NCBI RefSeq assembly: GCF_910592395.1
Contig: NC_088320.1
Coordinates: 13,020,501 to 13,084,500, forward strand
Direction: 5' to 3'
Origin: Lineus longissimus
Lineage: Eukaryota > Nemertea > Pilidiophora > Heteronemertea > Lineidae
Length of the DNA: 64,000 nucleotides
The notes under the pieces were generated by a model. It was not told the origin of the DNA, searched no databases, and saw only the letters and a list, made by a program, of their open reading frames with translations. Positions 22,977 through 33,079 of the stretch are shown in pieces; the first letter of the stretch is position 1; the number at the start of each line of letters is the position of its first letter. The translations under genes and the position numbers were made by a program.

Positions 22977-25357
22977 ATAATTCTGTCTTGATAGTAAGTA
23001 AGTCTGATAACACTCAACTTCCTGTTAACTTGAGTTCTGACATGTCTGATACTAGGTACAAAAGACTGGTGGACTGGAAGCCGAAAAATACGGCTAAAAA
23101 TGTTACGGCTGGTAAAGTCGCCAGTGCTCTCGATTACTGGCAGACGATTACATCTGACCGTTGGGTTTTGTCAAATATTCTAGGCTATGAAGTGGAATGT
23201 GCTGTTGAACCATACCAGGTTAGTCAGCCTAGGGAGTCCAGGTTTGATAAGGTTACAACTCTGATTTTGGATAATCTATTGACTGGGCTTGAGAATAAAG
23301 GTATTATTGAACCATGTGTTATTACTCTGGATAGCTATGTATCTTCGGTTTTCCTTGTACCCAAAAGGGATGGTTCCCATCGGTGGATTCTGAATTTGAA
23401 GGATTTCAACCTCAGTGTTGAACATCATCATTTCAAGATGAGCACCATCAGGGATGCTCTTAACATGATTAAAGAAGGGTCTTGGTTTGCTTCAATAGAC
23501 TTAAAAGATGCGTATTTTTCTGTACCAGTCCATCAGTCTTCAAGGAGATTCATTCGTTTCCTTTGGCATGGTCGGGGTTTTCAGTTTACCTGCTTGCCCC
23601 AAGGACTAAAGAGTTCGCCAAGAATATTCACGAAGATATTACGGCCTGTCTTTGCTAAGCTTCGGCAAGAAGGTCATTCCATGGTTGGTTATATTGATGA
23701 CTCGTTAACTGTCGATGACACCTTCATTGAAGCAGTTGAAAATATTCTCGAGTCTGCGGGCTTATTAGATTTGCTTGGTTTCACTATTCATCAGCTGAAG
23801 TCAATTTTGACCCCGACACAGATAATTGAGTTCATTGGATTCATACTAAACTCGATTAGTATGACAGTTTCGTTACCTGCTAGAAAGAAGGACAAGATCA
23901 AGAAATTGTGTGCCTCCCTATTGAATTCTGGCAAGACCACTGGAAGAGAACTGGCTCAGGTTATTGGGAATCTAGTGGCCACTGAGCCGGCAGTTCCAGT
24001 AGCCCCATTATTTTACAAGTCTCTCGAGGTGGTCAGAAATCTTGCACTCAGGGAGTCTAAGGGTAATTTTGAGGCTGCAGTCTGCTTATCCACCGCAGCT
24101 CGGATGGATTTGAAGTGGTGGATAGACAATATTGACTATCAGCAGGGGCCAATTTCTAGACCGGGTCCTTCTATTTTTCTTACCTCAGATAGTAGTATGA
24201 CAGGCTGGGGTGGTGTCCTTGATGGAGTACAGTCTACAGGGGGTAGATGGTCGGAAGCAGAAGCAGAACATCATATAAACTACTTAGAACTTCTTGCCTG
24301 CTTTCTTACATTGAAAACTTTCTGTTCTGAGGCAAGAGATGCTCATATCAGAATTAGAATGGACAACATGACTGCAGTGGCATGTGTCAACAAGTTAGGC
24401 AGTGTCAAAGACCATATTTTTCTTACCTCAGATAGTAGTATGACAGGCTGGGGTGGTGTCCTTGATGGAGTACAGTCTACAGGGGGTAGATGGTCGGAAG
24501 CAGAAGCAGAACATCATATAAACTACTTAGAACTTCTTGCCTGCTTTCTTACATTGAAAACTTTCTGTTCTGAGGCAAGAGATGCTCATATCAGAATTAG
24601 AATGGACAACATGACTGCAGTGGCATGTGTCAACAAGTTAGGCAGTGTCAAAGACCAGTTGCATGAGTTAACTAAAGAGGTTTGGCTCTGGTGTTTAGAA
24701 CGAAATATTTGGCTGTCTGCCCAATATTTGCCAGGGAGAGACAATACCCTTGCTGATCGAGAATCTCAGCAAATAAATGAGGATATTGAATGGTCAGTGC
24801 AGACTGTGGTTTTCAACAGAATTTGTGAAATTTTTGGAACTCCTGAAGTAGATTTGTTTGCTACTAGATTGAATTACAGACTGGAAAAATTTGTTTCCTG
24901 GAGGCCAGACCCTAAGGCATTTGCTACTGATGCTTTTTTCCTGTATTGGCATTACTCATACATGTATGTCTTTCCACCTTTTAGCCTGATTGGCCGGATT
25001 CTACAGAAGATAAGGGTCAACAGAGCAATGGTTTTGCTTGTTTTTCCGGTGTGGAACACGCAACCGTGGTTCCCAACGTTGCTGCAGATGGCCATCGACA
25101 TCCCCAGGATCCTCCCCAGGAGGTCACTGTACTTACCTCAGAACACGCAGTTGTCTCACCCTCTTGAGCCAAAACTTCGCTTAGCGGTTGTAAGGCTATC
25201 AGGCAAGCCTTCACTATCCCAGGACTTTCGCAAGACGTTGCCAAGGTTATCATGTGCTCATGGTCTTCGGGGACACTCAAGCAGTACTCATCATACATTG
25301 GAATGTGAGATGAGTTTTGTTGCAAAAGGGAAATTAATCACCTTCGTCCCACTGTAG
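22886..25357 (+). CDS. DIRS reverse transcriptase-RNase H with duplicated RNase H core
   Basis: An open frame of 823 codons. The reverse transcriptase shows VFLVPKRDGSHRWILNLK, the catalytic SIDLKDAYF (Asp near residue 205), LPQGLKSSP near 237 and YIDD near 269-272. RNase H follows with LTSDSSMTGWGG (first Asp), NYLELLA (Glu), RMDNMTA (second Asp) and LPGRDNTLAD (last Asp). Residues about 430-510 are repeated exactly as 511-591, encoded by a perfect 243 bp tandem repeat (24172-24414 and 24415-24657). The first three catalytic residues therefore occur twice. The C-terminal part (FGTPEVDLFATRLN, WNTQPWFPTLL) is typical of DIRS polyproteins. The last ~40 residues run in a frame different from the recombinase. 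Confidence 0.9.
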   Translation: MDAARTSSGSRSSTVPAKVVQDDRHKSQKVDNSVLIVSKSDNTQLPVNLSSDMSDTRYKRLVDWKPKNTAKNVTAGKVASALDYWQTITSDRWVLSNILGYEVECAVEPYQVSQPRESRFDKVTTLILDNLLTGLENKGIIEPCVITLDSYVSSVFLVPKRDGSHRWILNLKDFNLSVEHHHFKMSTIRDALNMIKEGSWFASIDLKDAYFSVPVHQSSRRFIRFLWHGRGFQFTCLPQGLKSSPRIFTKILRPVFAKLRQEGHSMVGYIDDSLTVDDTFIEAVENILESAGLLDLLGFTIHQLKSILTPTQIIEFIGFILNSISMTVSLPARKKDKIKKLCASLLNSGKTTGRELAQVIGNLVATEPAVPVAPLFYKSLEVVRNLALRESKGNFEAAVCLSTAARMDLKWWIDNIDYQQGPISRPGPSIFLTSDSSMTGWGGVLDGVQSTGGRWSEAEAEHHINYLELLACFLTLKTFCSEARDAHIRIRMDNMTAVACVNKLGSVKDHIFLTSDSSMTGWGGVLDGVQSTGGRWSEAEAEHHINYLELLACFLTLKTFCSEARDAHIRIRMDNMTAVACVNKLGSVKDQLHELTKEVWLWCLERNIWLSAQYLPGRDNTLADRESQQINEDIEWSVQTVVFNRICEIFGTPEVDLFATRLNYRLEKFVSWRPDPKAFATDAFFLYWHYSYMYVFPPFSLIGRILQKIRVNRAMVLLVFPVWNTQPWFPTLLQMAIDIPRILPRRSLYLPQNTQLSHPLEPKLRLAVVRLSGKPSLSQDFRKTLPRLSCAHGLRGHSSSTHHTLECEMSFVAKGKLITFVPL
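24172..24657 (+). repeat. Perfect 243 bp in-frame tandem duplication inside RNase H
   Basis: 24172-24414 and 24415-24657 are identical base for base by eye. 243 is 81 codons, so the frame is preserved. Identity implies a very recent event, a gene-conversion-like event, or an assembly artefact. Confidence 0.93.
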
Positions 25358-26163
25358 ATCAAGTACTGCAGTTTTTAAACGAACTATTGACAGTGAGACA
25401 GCTGGGGTATAGTGGAGTGAATTCAGCGAGATCCGCCTTGTCAACTTATGTGATAGTAGATTCTGTTCCTGTGGGACAGCATCCCATGGTTGTACGTTTT
25501 ATGAAGGGGGTATTCAAAATGAAGCCAGCTTTGCCTCGGTACAATACAACGTGGGATGTTGCATGTGTGTTACGATACTTGAAATCGCTTTCTCCTGTTC
25601 GTAAGATTTCTCTTTTACTCTTGTCGCATAAGTTGGCAATGCTTCTTCTGCTGCTTTCTGGTCAGCGAACTCAGGTGTTGCCGTGTTTAGATGTTAGGAA
25701 TATGCAGCTGTCTTTTTCGAAAGTGATATTTACTATAGGTGATATTGTTAAGCAAACTAGGCCGGGGACTCATATGGCCCCTATTTCTATAACAGCTTAT
25801 GCGCCGGATAGGCGTTTGTGTATTGTAACTGTTATCAAGGAATATTTGCAGAGGACCTTGGATGTCAGGGGTACTGAGACTAGGTTGTTACTTACGACTA
25901 TTAAGCCTCATAAGGCTGCCTCTCAGGGAACTATATCTAGGTGGATTAGAACAGTTTGAAGAGAGGCTGGTATTGATTTGAATATTTTTGCTCCTCGTTC
26001 AACGAGGGGGGCAGCGACTGCTTGTGCTGCAAAGGCTCAGGTACCATTGGCAACGATTCTTCGTACTGCTAGTTGGAGCAGAGATTCTGTTTTTAGGAAA
26101 TACTATAACAAGCCGATTGACAATGATTTGTCTGTTGCAGAGGCTATTTTGAAAACCCAGTAG
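25150..26163 (+). pseudogene. DIRS tyrosine recombinase, inactivated
   Basis: The frame contains the N-terminal SAM-like part (GYSGVNSARSALSTYV), the first catalytic Arg in LLSGQRTQVLP, the second box as APRSTRGAAT, and the C-terminal SWSRDSVFRKYY with the nucleophile Tyr. Two in-frame TGA codons interrupt it, at 25306-25308 and 25957-25959. The second box normally reads (P)HxxR; here the His position is Arg, encoded by CGT, one base from CAT. Three independent lesions make this copy incapable of recombination. Confidence 0.85.
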
Positions 26164-26520
26164 TCACATAGGTTTGACACTGGTAATTGGTTTAGTTGGT
26201 TAGTAGAGACAATTTGGACAGTTTGGAGATGTTTTTTGTGCGAGATCGCATTTAATCTGTGCCCAGATGGGCTGTGATGTTTGATGTTTAGTTTCTTGAC
26301 AATCATTTTTTGATTTGATCAAAGGCGGCTAGTCTGAGCTGCTGGTTTTCACAAAGAACTTAGCCCTTTTTTGTTGAGGGTGTTTTGTATTGTGTAATTT
26401 GGTTTTGTGTTGGATTACATAGTTCTCAGTGTTTTTGCAATTGTTGTGTTGACTGTTGTTATTGGATTCTTCCTGTTGGTGTTTGACTACAGGTGATTGA
26501 TGCCATGGGCTCTGAAGTTT

Positions 26521-26641
26521 CATGGAATTCCGTAGTATTGTGAAATGAGGTGAAATTGAAAAATTAAACAAGACTTACCTTGGGAAGTTGCAGTTTGATT
26601 ATAATTTCACCGAATGAACTAAATACGGAGGAATAGCATGC
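26521..26641. repeat. DIRS internal complementary region
   Basis: 26521-26556 is the reverse complement of the left end. 26555-26641 is the reverse complement of the right end, with one mismatch in 87. This is the template thought to join the ends during circle formation. Confidence 0.9.
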
Positions 26642-26730
26642 CCTCCCTATCCCATCCCTAATTTGATCGTTTTTTGGTGGTTTGGTTCTTAACATGGTTT
26701 TTGTTCCATGTCATCAATTTTCTCTAAAGT

Positions 26731-26845
26731 CTGCCGGCGGGAATAAGTGACGACATCTCATGTTATTCCTCCGTATTTAGTTCATTCGGTGAAATTATAA
26801 TCAAACTGCAACTTCCCAAGGTAAGTCTTGTTTAATTTTTCAATT
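26731..26845. repeat. DIRS right inverted terminal repeat
   Basis: The inner 32 bp pairs with the left ITR core and the outer 87 bp pairs with the internal complementary region. Together 26555-26845 can form an 87 bp stem around a spacer of about 117 bp. Confidence 0.9.
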
Positions 26846-27075
26846 AATGACTTGAGATATCGTTTTGTTACAGTTAACACATTTTTGTCAGGCGGAACGC
26901 TCTTTTTTTATTTCAGCCAGACTCTCCATGATTGTGATGCATACATATAATATCCAGTGTAGATTAATCTATATTGATAATATGAACAATAGCCTGATGT
27001 GACGTAGCGGTTTTTAAGGCACTGGTACCTCTCTGTTAAAACAGCTGAACACCTATATCAAAATAACAAATAGTT

Positions 27076-28088
27076 TATTATAAGAGAAAATTATGTACAA
27101 TATTTATATAGCCATCTGCTGAAATAAAACATATATTAGTCATGAGAGTTCGTGTAGCAAAGTGTAGCAATGTTCAGTTCAGTCCCTTCAGTTCACAAGG
27201 GCAAAGTTCACACGTCAATGTTCACAGGGTAACTGAGAAAAAGGTCCAGTTCCAAAGATGAATTCCAAGTATAACTGCGAAAATGTCCAGTTCCGAGTAA
27301 GGGCCCAGATATGGCGACACAGAGGTGTAAAGGGTTAAGAGGCAATTATACGGACTTAGGCTATCCGTTCCCAATAAGAATACGGAATTTAGGCGTTCCG
27401 ATTCGAATACGTATATGTGTGCGTTTCACAGCTGCAGCGACGACTCCATTCGACACCAACGCCAGGCGATCATAATTCCCGAACCCGAAAAGTCCGGATT
27501 CGATAAACAGCTTCCCCGAAAAGGGATTCTGGAGCTCAAATCAATTCAAATCACAAGGCAAGCATAACCAACAGCTTTCCTTGGAGTCTTTCTGAGTCCT
27601 CGCCAAAAGCACACAGCAACAACCATAGATCACCTAACAACTCGCCATTGTCAAAACATTGTTAAGTCATTGTAAAGTCATTGATCTGTACTATTGTCCA
27701 GTCCTACATGAATGTTCATTCCTGATTCTAACTGATTCCATATTACATGACTATGATCTTGGATAACATTATGACCATGGTTATGGTTACATGATTCTGA
27801 TCTTAGATTACATAGCTCAATTGACTCACAATAAACGCACCAATTAATATAGGGAAGAAATAAAACAAAACATGGGATTCATCACACTTGGACTGCGAAG
27901 ATCCGATCCGATGTGCCTTAGATAACCCTGAATCATCAGCGCAGTGGTCGCAAAATATTGAATACGGCATGTTAAGACATCTTGCTGCAGACAAACAGAT
28001 CATGTATTACGTTTAACAACGTTACCTTACAGTGCTAGGTGATCGCTGGATTTCTGAGTTTTTTTAATGTTCGCTGGCTTTGGTAGAC
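27076..28088. other. No gene recognised; empty Harbinger target TTA
   Basis: This stretch of unit 1 has no supported gene. The TTA at 27356-27358 (context CGGACTTAGGCTATCC) is unoccupied. The equivalent TTA carries an insertion in both later units (38300 and 61040). An open minus-strand frame at 27803-28003 is also open in unit 2 (39324-39524), but recent duplication alone explains that. Confidence 0.6.
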
Positions 28089-28343
28089 ATGGCGGCGCTT
28101 GCACACAGTGCAGAGTTCACTTTTGTTGTCTTTGACATCGGCATCGGCCAGCCAGATGGAGGCACACACGATGCTATTTCTCTTTTAGCGTGTGCTCTAT
28201 TGTGTATCAATCCGGACTGTTTAACAGTAGCCGCGCTGCACGTTGATGCACGGTTTCACTGTCATCTGAGTGAAAAGAAGGCCACGTGTATGGAGAGGGT
28301 GGTGGCGTGTCGTCAAATGGGTTCACGGGTATACCAGAAGAAG
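28089..28343 (+). CDS. Unidentified small ORF or first exon, unit 1 copy
   Basis: From ATG in GTAGACATGGCGG, a good animal start context, 85 codons run to a consensus donor AAGAAG/GTACGT. The sequence contains VVFDIGIGQPDGGTHDAIS and several Cys/His residues (CALLCINPDC, FHCHLSEKKATCMERVVAC). I do not recognise the family and found no downstream exon. The unit 2 copy (39613-39867) is open too but its donor reads GTTCGT. It could be the 5' exon of a gene that lost its remainder during duplication. Confidence 0.35.
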
Positions 28344-28814
28344 GTACGTGTAGCTTTTTGTGCAACCAAGTGACAGTGTAAAACACTATTGGTTTCTCCC
28401 AATGGTATACGTGATAGATAATTGATCGAGAGGTATTCTGTTTTTCTGGTCCTCCATGTCCAAGGAGGTTCTCGAGTAGTAGCCCAGAGATATATCTGCA
28501 CTTTCCAGACTGATGATTGGTGGGCTGGATCTTATTACGGTATCAGGCAAGAACTCACTATCCAGATTCAGTCGGTCCTTTTTTTAAAATAGCGGGAAAT
28601 TTTGTCTTGAATCTGTATGATTTTTTATGGGCTCACTCGGTTACCATGGTTTACATGGTTGATTTCTGATTTTCGGAGGTTTCATACACAAAACCGCACG
28701 GGATCGATTTCAAGAGATATATATCAGACCACACCCGAGTAGTGGTCATTGGCTTGGAAAACCTTAAGGCTGTGGGTCGAGCGGTTTGCTTGTGGTATAC
28801 CACACCGGCATAAA

Positions 28815-29159
28815 TCAAACGAAATCAAACGAAATCGTTTTGTACTCCAAAAAAGATATTTCCCAGGTCAAGAGAATCACCACTTTCGGAATTACATTAG
28901 TTCTGCGCTTTGACTCACAACATAGTTCGCTAGATGAGACTTCATAACATTGCTCTGTGTAGCTTCTAACAGAATTATGCTTCACACGTGCATATAATTT
29001 GGTTGCTGTGTGGGATACGTTTGTTTGAATAGGGTGTAGAAAGTTGAAATGTCCTTGGATAGAATGTTCGGGGAATAATGATTTGATTATACGCTTTATT
29101 CTCTCAGCTGTTGACGGTTGAGGCCACCATAACATATTACACAATTCGTCAGGATACAA
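28815..29159 (-). CDS. Unidentified ORF, unit 1 copy
   Basis: A 114-codon minus-strand frame containing LYPDELCNMLWWPQP, ERIKRIIKSLFPEHS and TNVSHTATKLYARVK. The unit 2 copy (40365-40649) keeps the first ~75 residues but is frameshifted after a short deletion, so there is no evidence of constraint. No recognisable domain. It may be an exon remnant or a chance frame. Confidence 0.25.
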   Translation of the reverse strand: MYPDELCNMLWWPQPSTAERIKRIIKSLFPEHSIQGHFNFLHPIQTNVSHTATKLYARVKHNSVRSYTEQCYEVSSSELCCESKRRTNVIPKVVILLTWEISFLEYKTISFDFV

Positions 29160-30699
29160 CAGGCCGGAAACCTTTTCAAGGTGGGCACTTTCTACTTCTA
29201 AACATTTGTCACAAAACGCGTCATTTCTAACTATGGTTGTCAGTGTGTCAGTATGAGTGTTGGTGTGAAGGGGTTAATGTTTGGTTTGAATGGGTGTGTT
29301 GTAGGAAGTTGCCCAGTGGGTTTCTGAGCACTTCCTGTCTGGTGAGAATGAGGAGAAGGAATGAGGTGTGAATTTGCTTAGGGTAAGTGTGCCAAACATT
29401 TTGTAATATACAATGTACACTTGGTGGATATCGCTAGGTTCAGTGAAACCAGTTTCAAAGTAGTTACACGTATTCAGTTGGGTTGTTTAGTTAGTTTGGT
29501 GTGATAAGCCAGTTTGTATTAGTTTGGTGTGATAAAAACCAGTTTGTATTAGTTTGGTTGTAGATAGCCAGCTTTGTATAGATCTGGGCGCAACATCGAA
29601 TCTGTGACAACATTCAAACGCTTTCTCCGGGCAAAAAGGTTAAAGATTAACTGTTAGTTTGTGTCCTATCAATGACCACGTTAAATATTTCGGTAAACTC
29701 TGGGTTAACACTATTAACAAGAATAAGCCCGCTGTTAACCATGAGATTAGATCACTTTGCAAAGTTCTGGGACAACCAAAGGTTAATTCAAAATTAACAG
29801 TTTTTTTATTCTAGTGTTCACTCCGAATTAACTTGCATGACATTGCTTTAACACTAACACATAGAGTTAGCACATTTCCATAGCAAATACTCGTACTGAG
29901 CTTCTGTCTAAGGTTTCAATATGATTATGGCATGTAGGGCTTGCGATCTACTAGATCCGAAGCCATATTGTGCTGTTGCTCGTCGTGGCTGTGTGCGTCC
30001 GTACGTATACGGCGGCGGTTACAAACTGTAACTCGACTTCGTGTCAGCTACAATCCTGGGAAGTCGATCAACCCCGATTGAACCTTATTTTAGGAACAAC
30101 ACGAAAGCATCAGCAAAATTGAGGCGGTGAGAACAATGAGTCGCCGGAGCGAAAATTTGGTCAAAAATGAGTTAGGTGCATATAGCAACCTCTCACGCTG
30201 AATTCTATTTTTGACACATTGAAGTAGTTTAGATGGCACCACTCCAATTTTTTTTCATTAAAAATTCAGATATTGAGGACCCAGAACCAACCATTTTTTT
30301 AAATTGAAAGTCATTTAGTAGACCAGTTCTTACCGCCTAAATGTATGCCTCATACGTGGGTGATGGTTAAATTAACGGATCGAAGGTCCTTATTTTGTCT
30401 CTGTGTCACTATGATATTGAGATATGTGACACACTGCCAAATTGAGGCTGTAGGGAGAAATTCCTGAAATTGAGCTATTGGTACTGGCTTATTCTTTAAA
30501 ATGATGTCTGATACATGGGGATCTCTTGATGATGGGCTGAGATGCGAACATCAGAATATATCAACCTCTAAAATAAAAAGATGAGACAACCTTGTCCGAA
30601 AATAGGTTATTTATGGATAAGCACTTGAAAGAGCAACTAGGCTTTAGTGGCCTCGAAACACATCTAGACATAGTTGAAATGACTCAGGAAAGTCATAAA
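29160..30699. other. No gene recognised (unit 1)
   Basis: AT-rich DNA with short repeats (TTAGTTTGGTGTGATAA-type repeats at 29495-29570). The ATCT at 29582-29585 is the junction where 324 bp present in unit 2 (41054-41377) is missing. Confidence 0.5.
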
Positions 30700-31110
30700 A
30701 TCATTTTTCCTCCCACTTTTCCCCTATTTCTCTCTTCCTCGATGATAGTAATAATAAAGTAATATTTATTTTTCGCCTTTCCAAAACCTGATAAAGCCGC
30801 TACCCTACCAAAGTCGTCCTGAAATTGTTTGGAGAGAGTTTCACATGTTGGGGAGACCGTTGCGCGGCAGCAGAAAGTTGGACAATGTTTGAAGATCGTG
30901 TGTGCTGTGGATTGTTCTCTGGTCGTAGTATCCCATCGAAATACTTTGGTGGAGGTCCGTTTAAAACCTTGTATGCCAAGAGAAACGCCTTGTGTGAGAT
31001 CCTGCATTTTACCGGCAGCAAGTGAACGCTTTGAGCACAGGTTTTATGTGCTCAAATTTCCGCCGGTGGCAAACTGTCCTGGCAGCCCAATTTCGAATGC
31101 GCTTGGGTAG
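30700..31110 (-). pseudogene. 3' end of a CR1/L2-like LINE reverse transcriptase, unit 1 copy
   Basis: On the minus strand, shifted frames read RKFEHIKPVLK, then LLPVKCRISHKAFLLAYKVLNG and PPKYFDGIL. This is the C-terminal pattern (KFxHITPVLKxLHWLPVxxRIxFKxLLLTYKxLNGLAPxYL) of many LINE reverse transcriptases. At least two frameshifts lie within 400 bp and no catalytic RT motif is present, so it is a truncated dead fragment. It was already there before the duplication, since unit 2 has it at 42485-42890. Confidence 0.75.
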
Positions 31111-31406
31111 TACCTTTCGGAAGACCGTACAGAATACCATTTAAACATAGGTTACCGAGGATGCTTTCTCAGAATTTGTGTTCAGCTGACTCCCCCGGAG
31201 AATCAATGACAGATTTTCACAATGGCTCGGGAGTTGGGTTTGTTCCGAACAATGGGTCACTGATTTTTCTCTGTCTTTGATGGTTGAGGCAATACCAAGA
31301 TAAATTGAGGTTTGCGTCAATATCCGAGTGGCACCGGCAAGCAAATAATGTTTGGGCAGCAAACGAACGACTCGGCTAAACATATCGGCTGCAGCTCTCA
31401 CTAAAG

Positions 31407-32513
31407 ATGTTGTTCTCTGTGATTCAGCATCTATATCACTTGAAGCAAGATATCACAATTAAAGGAGAGTTTCCAGCGCGTAGTGCTAGAGTTTATTACC
31501 ACCAGGGACTCCAGGTAGTCGCGATGGCCGCTCCTGTCGATATGATCTTCTCAACGCCTCGAAATGTGTATGTCTATCGCCTGAACAAGACAATGTCTTC
31601 TTATATACTGATTAGGCATTTCACTGTAAAAGAGCTAATCCTTATATGTGGTGAGTATAGGAATAGTTTTGTAGGAATAAGTAATACAGGAGCTCACTGG
31701 TTTGTGTCGGAACGGACGACTGTCAAAATCACCATATTTGAACTTGAAGGTAACATACGGAAACTACAAATCCCTTATAATGAATTTAAGACGCGTCTTG
31801 TGAGTGGGCGTAAACGTTTTCGGTGGTTAAGAGTGGCGACATGCGGAGAAAATGTTTTCTTAGAGCTAACTTATGCGATGAAACGAACATATGGCAACAG
31901 CAAGACGAACGGACCCATCGCTGTGTCACTGTCATTTCTACACTGGTTCAAGATACAAGACTGTGGACTTTTCTTCAAGCTTAAGCATGTAAAGAACTTG
32001 GGTTCAGAAGGACAGCGTCGAAAGGCAGAGTTGTACGAACGGAGTGTTCAACTCAAAAATATCCAGTGTGATAGAGAATGCATTTATTCGTTTACCTTCA
32101 GACCTTTTACAATCCGATGCAAAACTCTCATTGATGACAAAACAAAGATGGAGGTCTTCAATGACTTATGGTTCATGTATAAATATAACGAAGCCTATCT
32201 ATTTGGAAACAAATACCTTATAGTTAAATCTGACAATAGCATCGAAATATTTGCTAAAAGACAGGATTTGCATGGAAAGTTTCTAAATGTGTACGAAATC
32301 GTTCACGTAGACAATGATCACGTTAAAACTAAGAACAAATTAATTAGTAGCGGGAGTGGCCAAATGAGGTGGCTGATGTCCTTCACCGCCAAACATGACA
32401 CGTCATATGCTATCCTTCCAACCAAAGCTGGTGAATTCGTTAGCTGGCCAAGGGGGAATAGGGGCCAGCATATACCTTTAGTCGCGAAGATCTATAGCAA
32501 AAGAGTTTCATAA
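31407..32513 (+). CDS. Orphan 368-residue protein, intact copy
   Basis: The longest non-transposon ORF in the window. It is beta-rich in appearance, with repeated strand-like motifs such as NSFVGISNTGAHWFVSE, VKITIFELEGN, FGNKYLIVKSDNSIEIF and GEFVSWPRGN. That is reminiscent of propeller-type repeats, but I recognise no specific family. No signal peptide or membrane segment is evident from this ATG; an upstream exon may exist. Its unit 2 copy is broken, and decayed relatives follow in both units. My hand count against unit 2 over about 288 codons gives about 18 nonsynonymous and 7 synonymous changes, close to the neutral ratio. It could be a lineage-specific gene losing constraint or a remnant of an old element. 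Confidence 0.55.
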   Translation: MLFSVIQHLYHLKQDITIKGEFPARSARVYYHQGLQVVAMAAPVDMIFSTPRNVYVYRLNKTMSSYILIRHFTVKELILICGEYRNSFVGISNTGAHWFVSERTTVKITIFELEGNIRKLQIPYNEFKTRLVSGRKRFRWLRVATCGENVFLELTYAMKRTYGNSKTNGPIAVSLSFLHWFKIQDCGLFFKLKHVKNLGSEGQRRKAELYERSVQLKNIQCDRECIYSFTFRPFTIRCKTLIDDKTKMEVFNDLWFMYKYNEAYLFGNKYLIVKSDNSIEIFAKRQDLHGKFLNVYEIVHVDNDHVKTKNKLISSGSGQMRWLMSFTAKHDTSYAILPTKAGEFVSWPRGNRGQHIPLVAKIYSKRVS

Positions 32514-33079
32514 AAGGTGAATAAGCAATGGAAAACTCTTCCAGAGTGGTAAGTTAGGTTCAAAAAAACTATTTTTCATATTTTGACAAAGTGTTCTGAA
32601 TATTACGCGTTGTACTTTGAGTGTTCTACCACTTATAATACTGGTAGAGAAAAAGATGCCAGGGCCACGGGAGGTTGTTTCCACTATCATACCAGGGAGA
32701 AAGACAATTGAGGCTAGGATCCCACGGAAGGTTGTTTCCACTACCAGTGAAAAAAGAAAACGATCGGGACCATTGGCCCAGGGAAGGGTGTTTCATCTCT
32801 ACCAGTGACACACTGGTGTTTTGGGAATCCCCATTTCTTGCTGCACAAGAGTTGAATACAATGTACTGGTTTTGTTTCGAGGAAAATCTTCCATTTCTAG
32901 TAGAATTTCGGTGGCTTAACTCTCATCTCTCATCATAAATTGCAGAAAAATGGTTGCTTACTGATAGTATATGAGGTTTTCCTATAATACCCACTCGATT
33001 TTGCTAACTGAAAGTGAGACCCTCAAAATAGGCAAGAAACGATGTATCTAAAGCATAAACACGTTAGAGTGGCATTATT
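32514..33079. other. No gene recognised (unit 1)
   Basis: Downstream flank of the orphan ORF. It holds several diverged short repeats of a (C)CATGGGAGGTTGTTTCCACTA type at 32655-32800. Confidence 0.45.

Larger units (their letters stand above)
21382..26845 (+). mobile_element. DIRS-type tyrosine recombinase retrotransposon
   Basis: The element interrupts a sequence intact in the paralogous units (GTGAGGATGAT / AAATGACTTGAG), so its ends are fixed to within a few bp. Architecture: left terminus 21382-21413, shared inverted core CATGAGATGACGTCACTTAT (21413 onward), gag-like ORF, RT-RNase H ORF, recombinase ORF, internal complementary region at 26521-26641, and a right ITR at 26731-26845. The internal region is the reverse complement of the left terminus followed by the reverse complement of the right terminus, the defining DIRS arrangement. 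There is no long target duplication, as expected for recombinase integration. Frameshifts and stops show that this copy is inactive. Confidence 0.93.

Noticed and set aside
28313-28501. Minus-strand ORF of 62 codons, also open in unit 2
   Set aside because: Conservation is explained by recent duplication; no start or splice support.
30693-31007. 104-codon minus-strand ORF
   Set aside because: Frame overlaps the LINE fragment; the recognisable RT-tail residues lie in the neighbouring frame.
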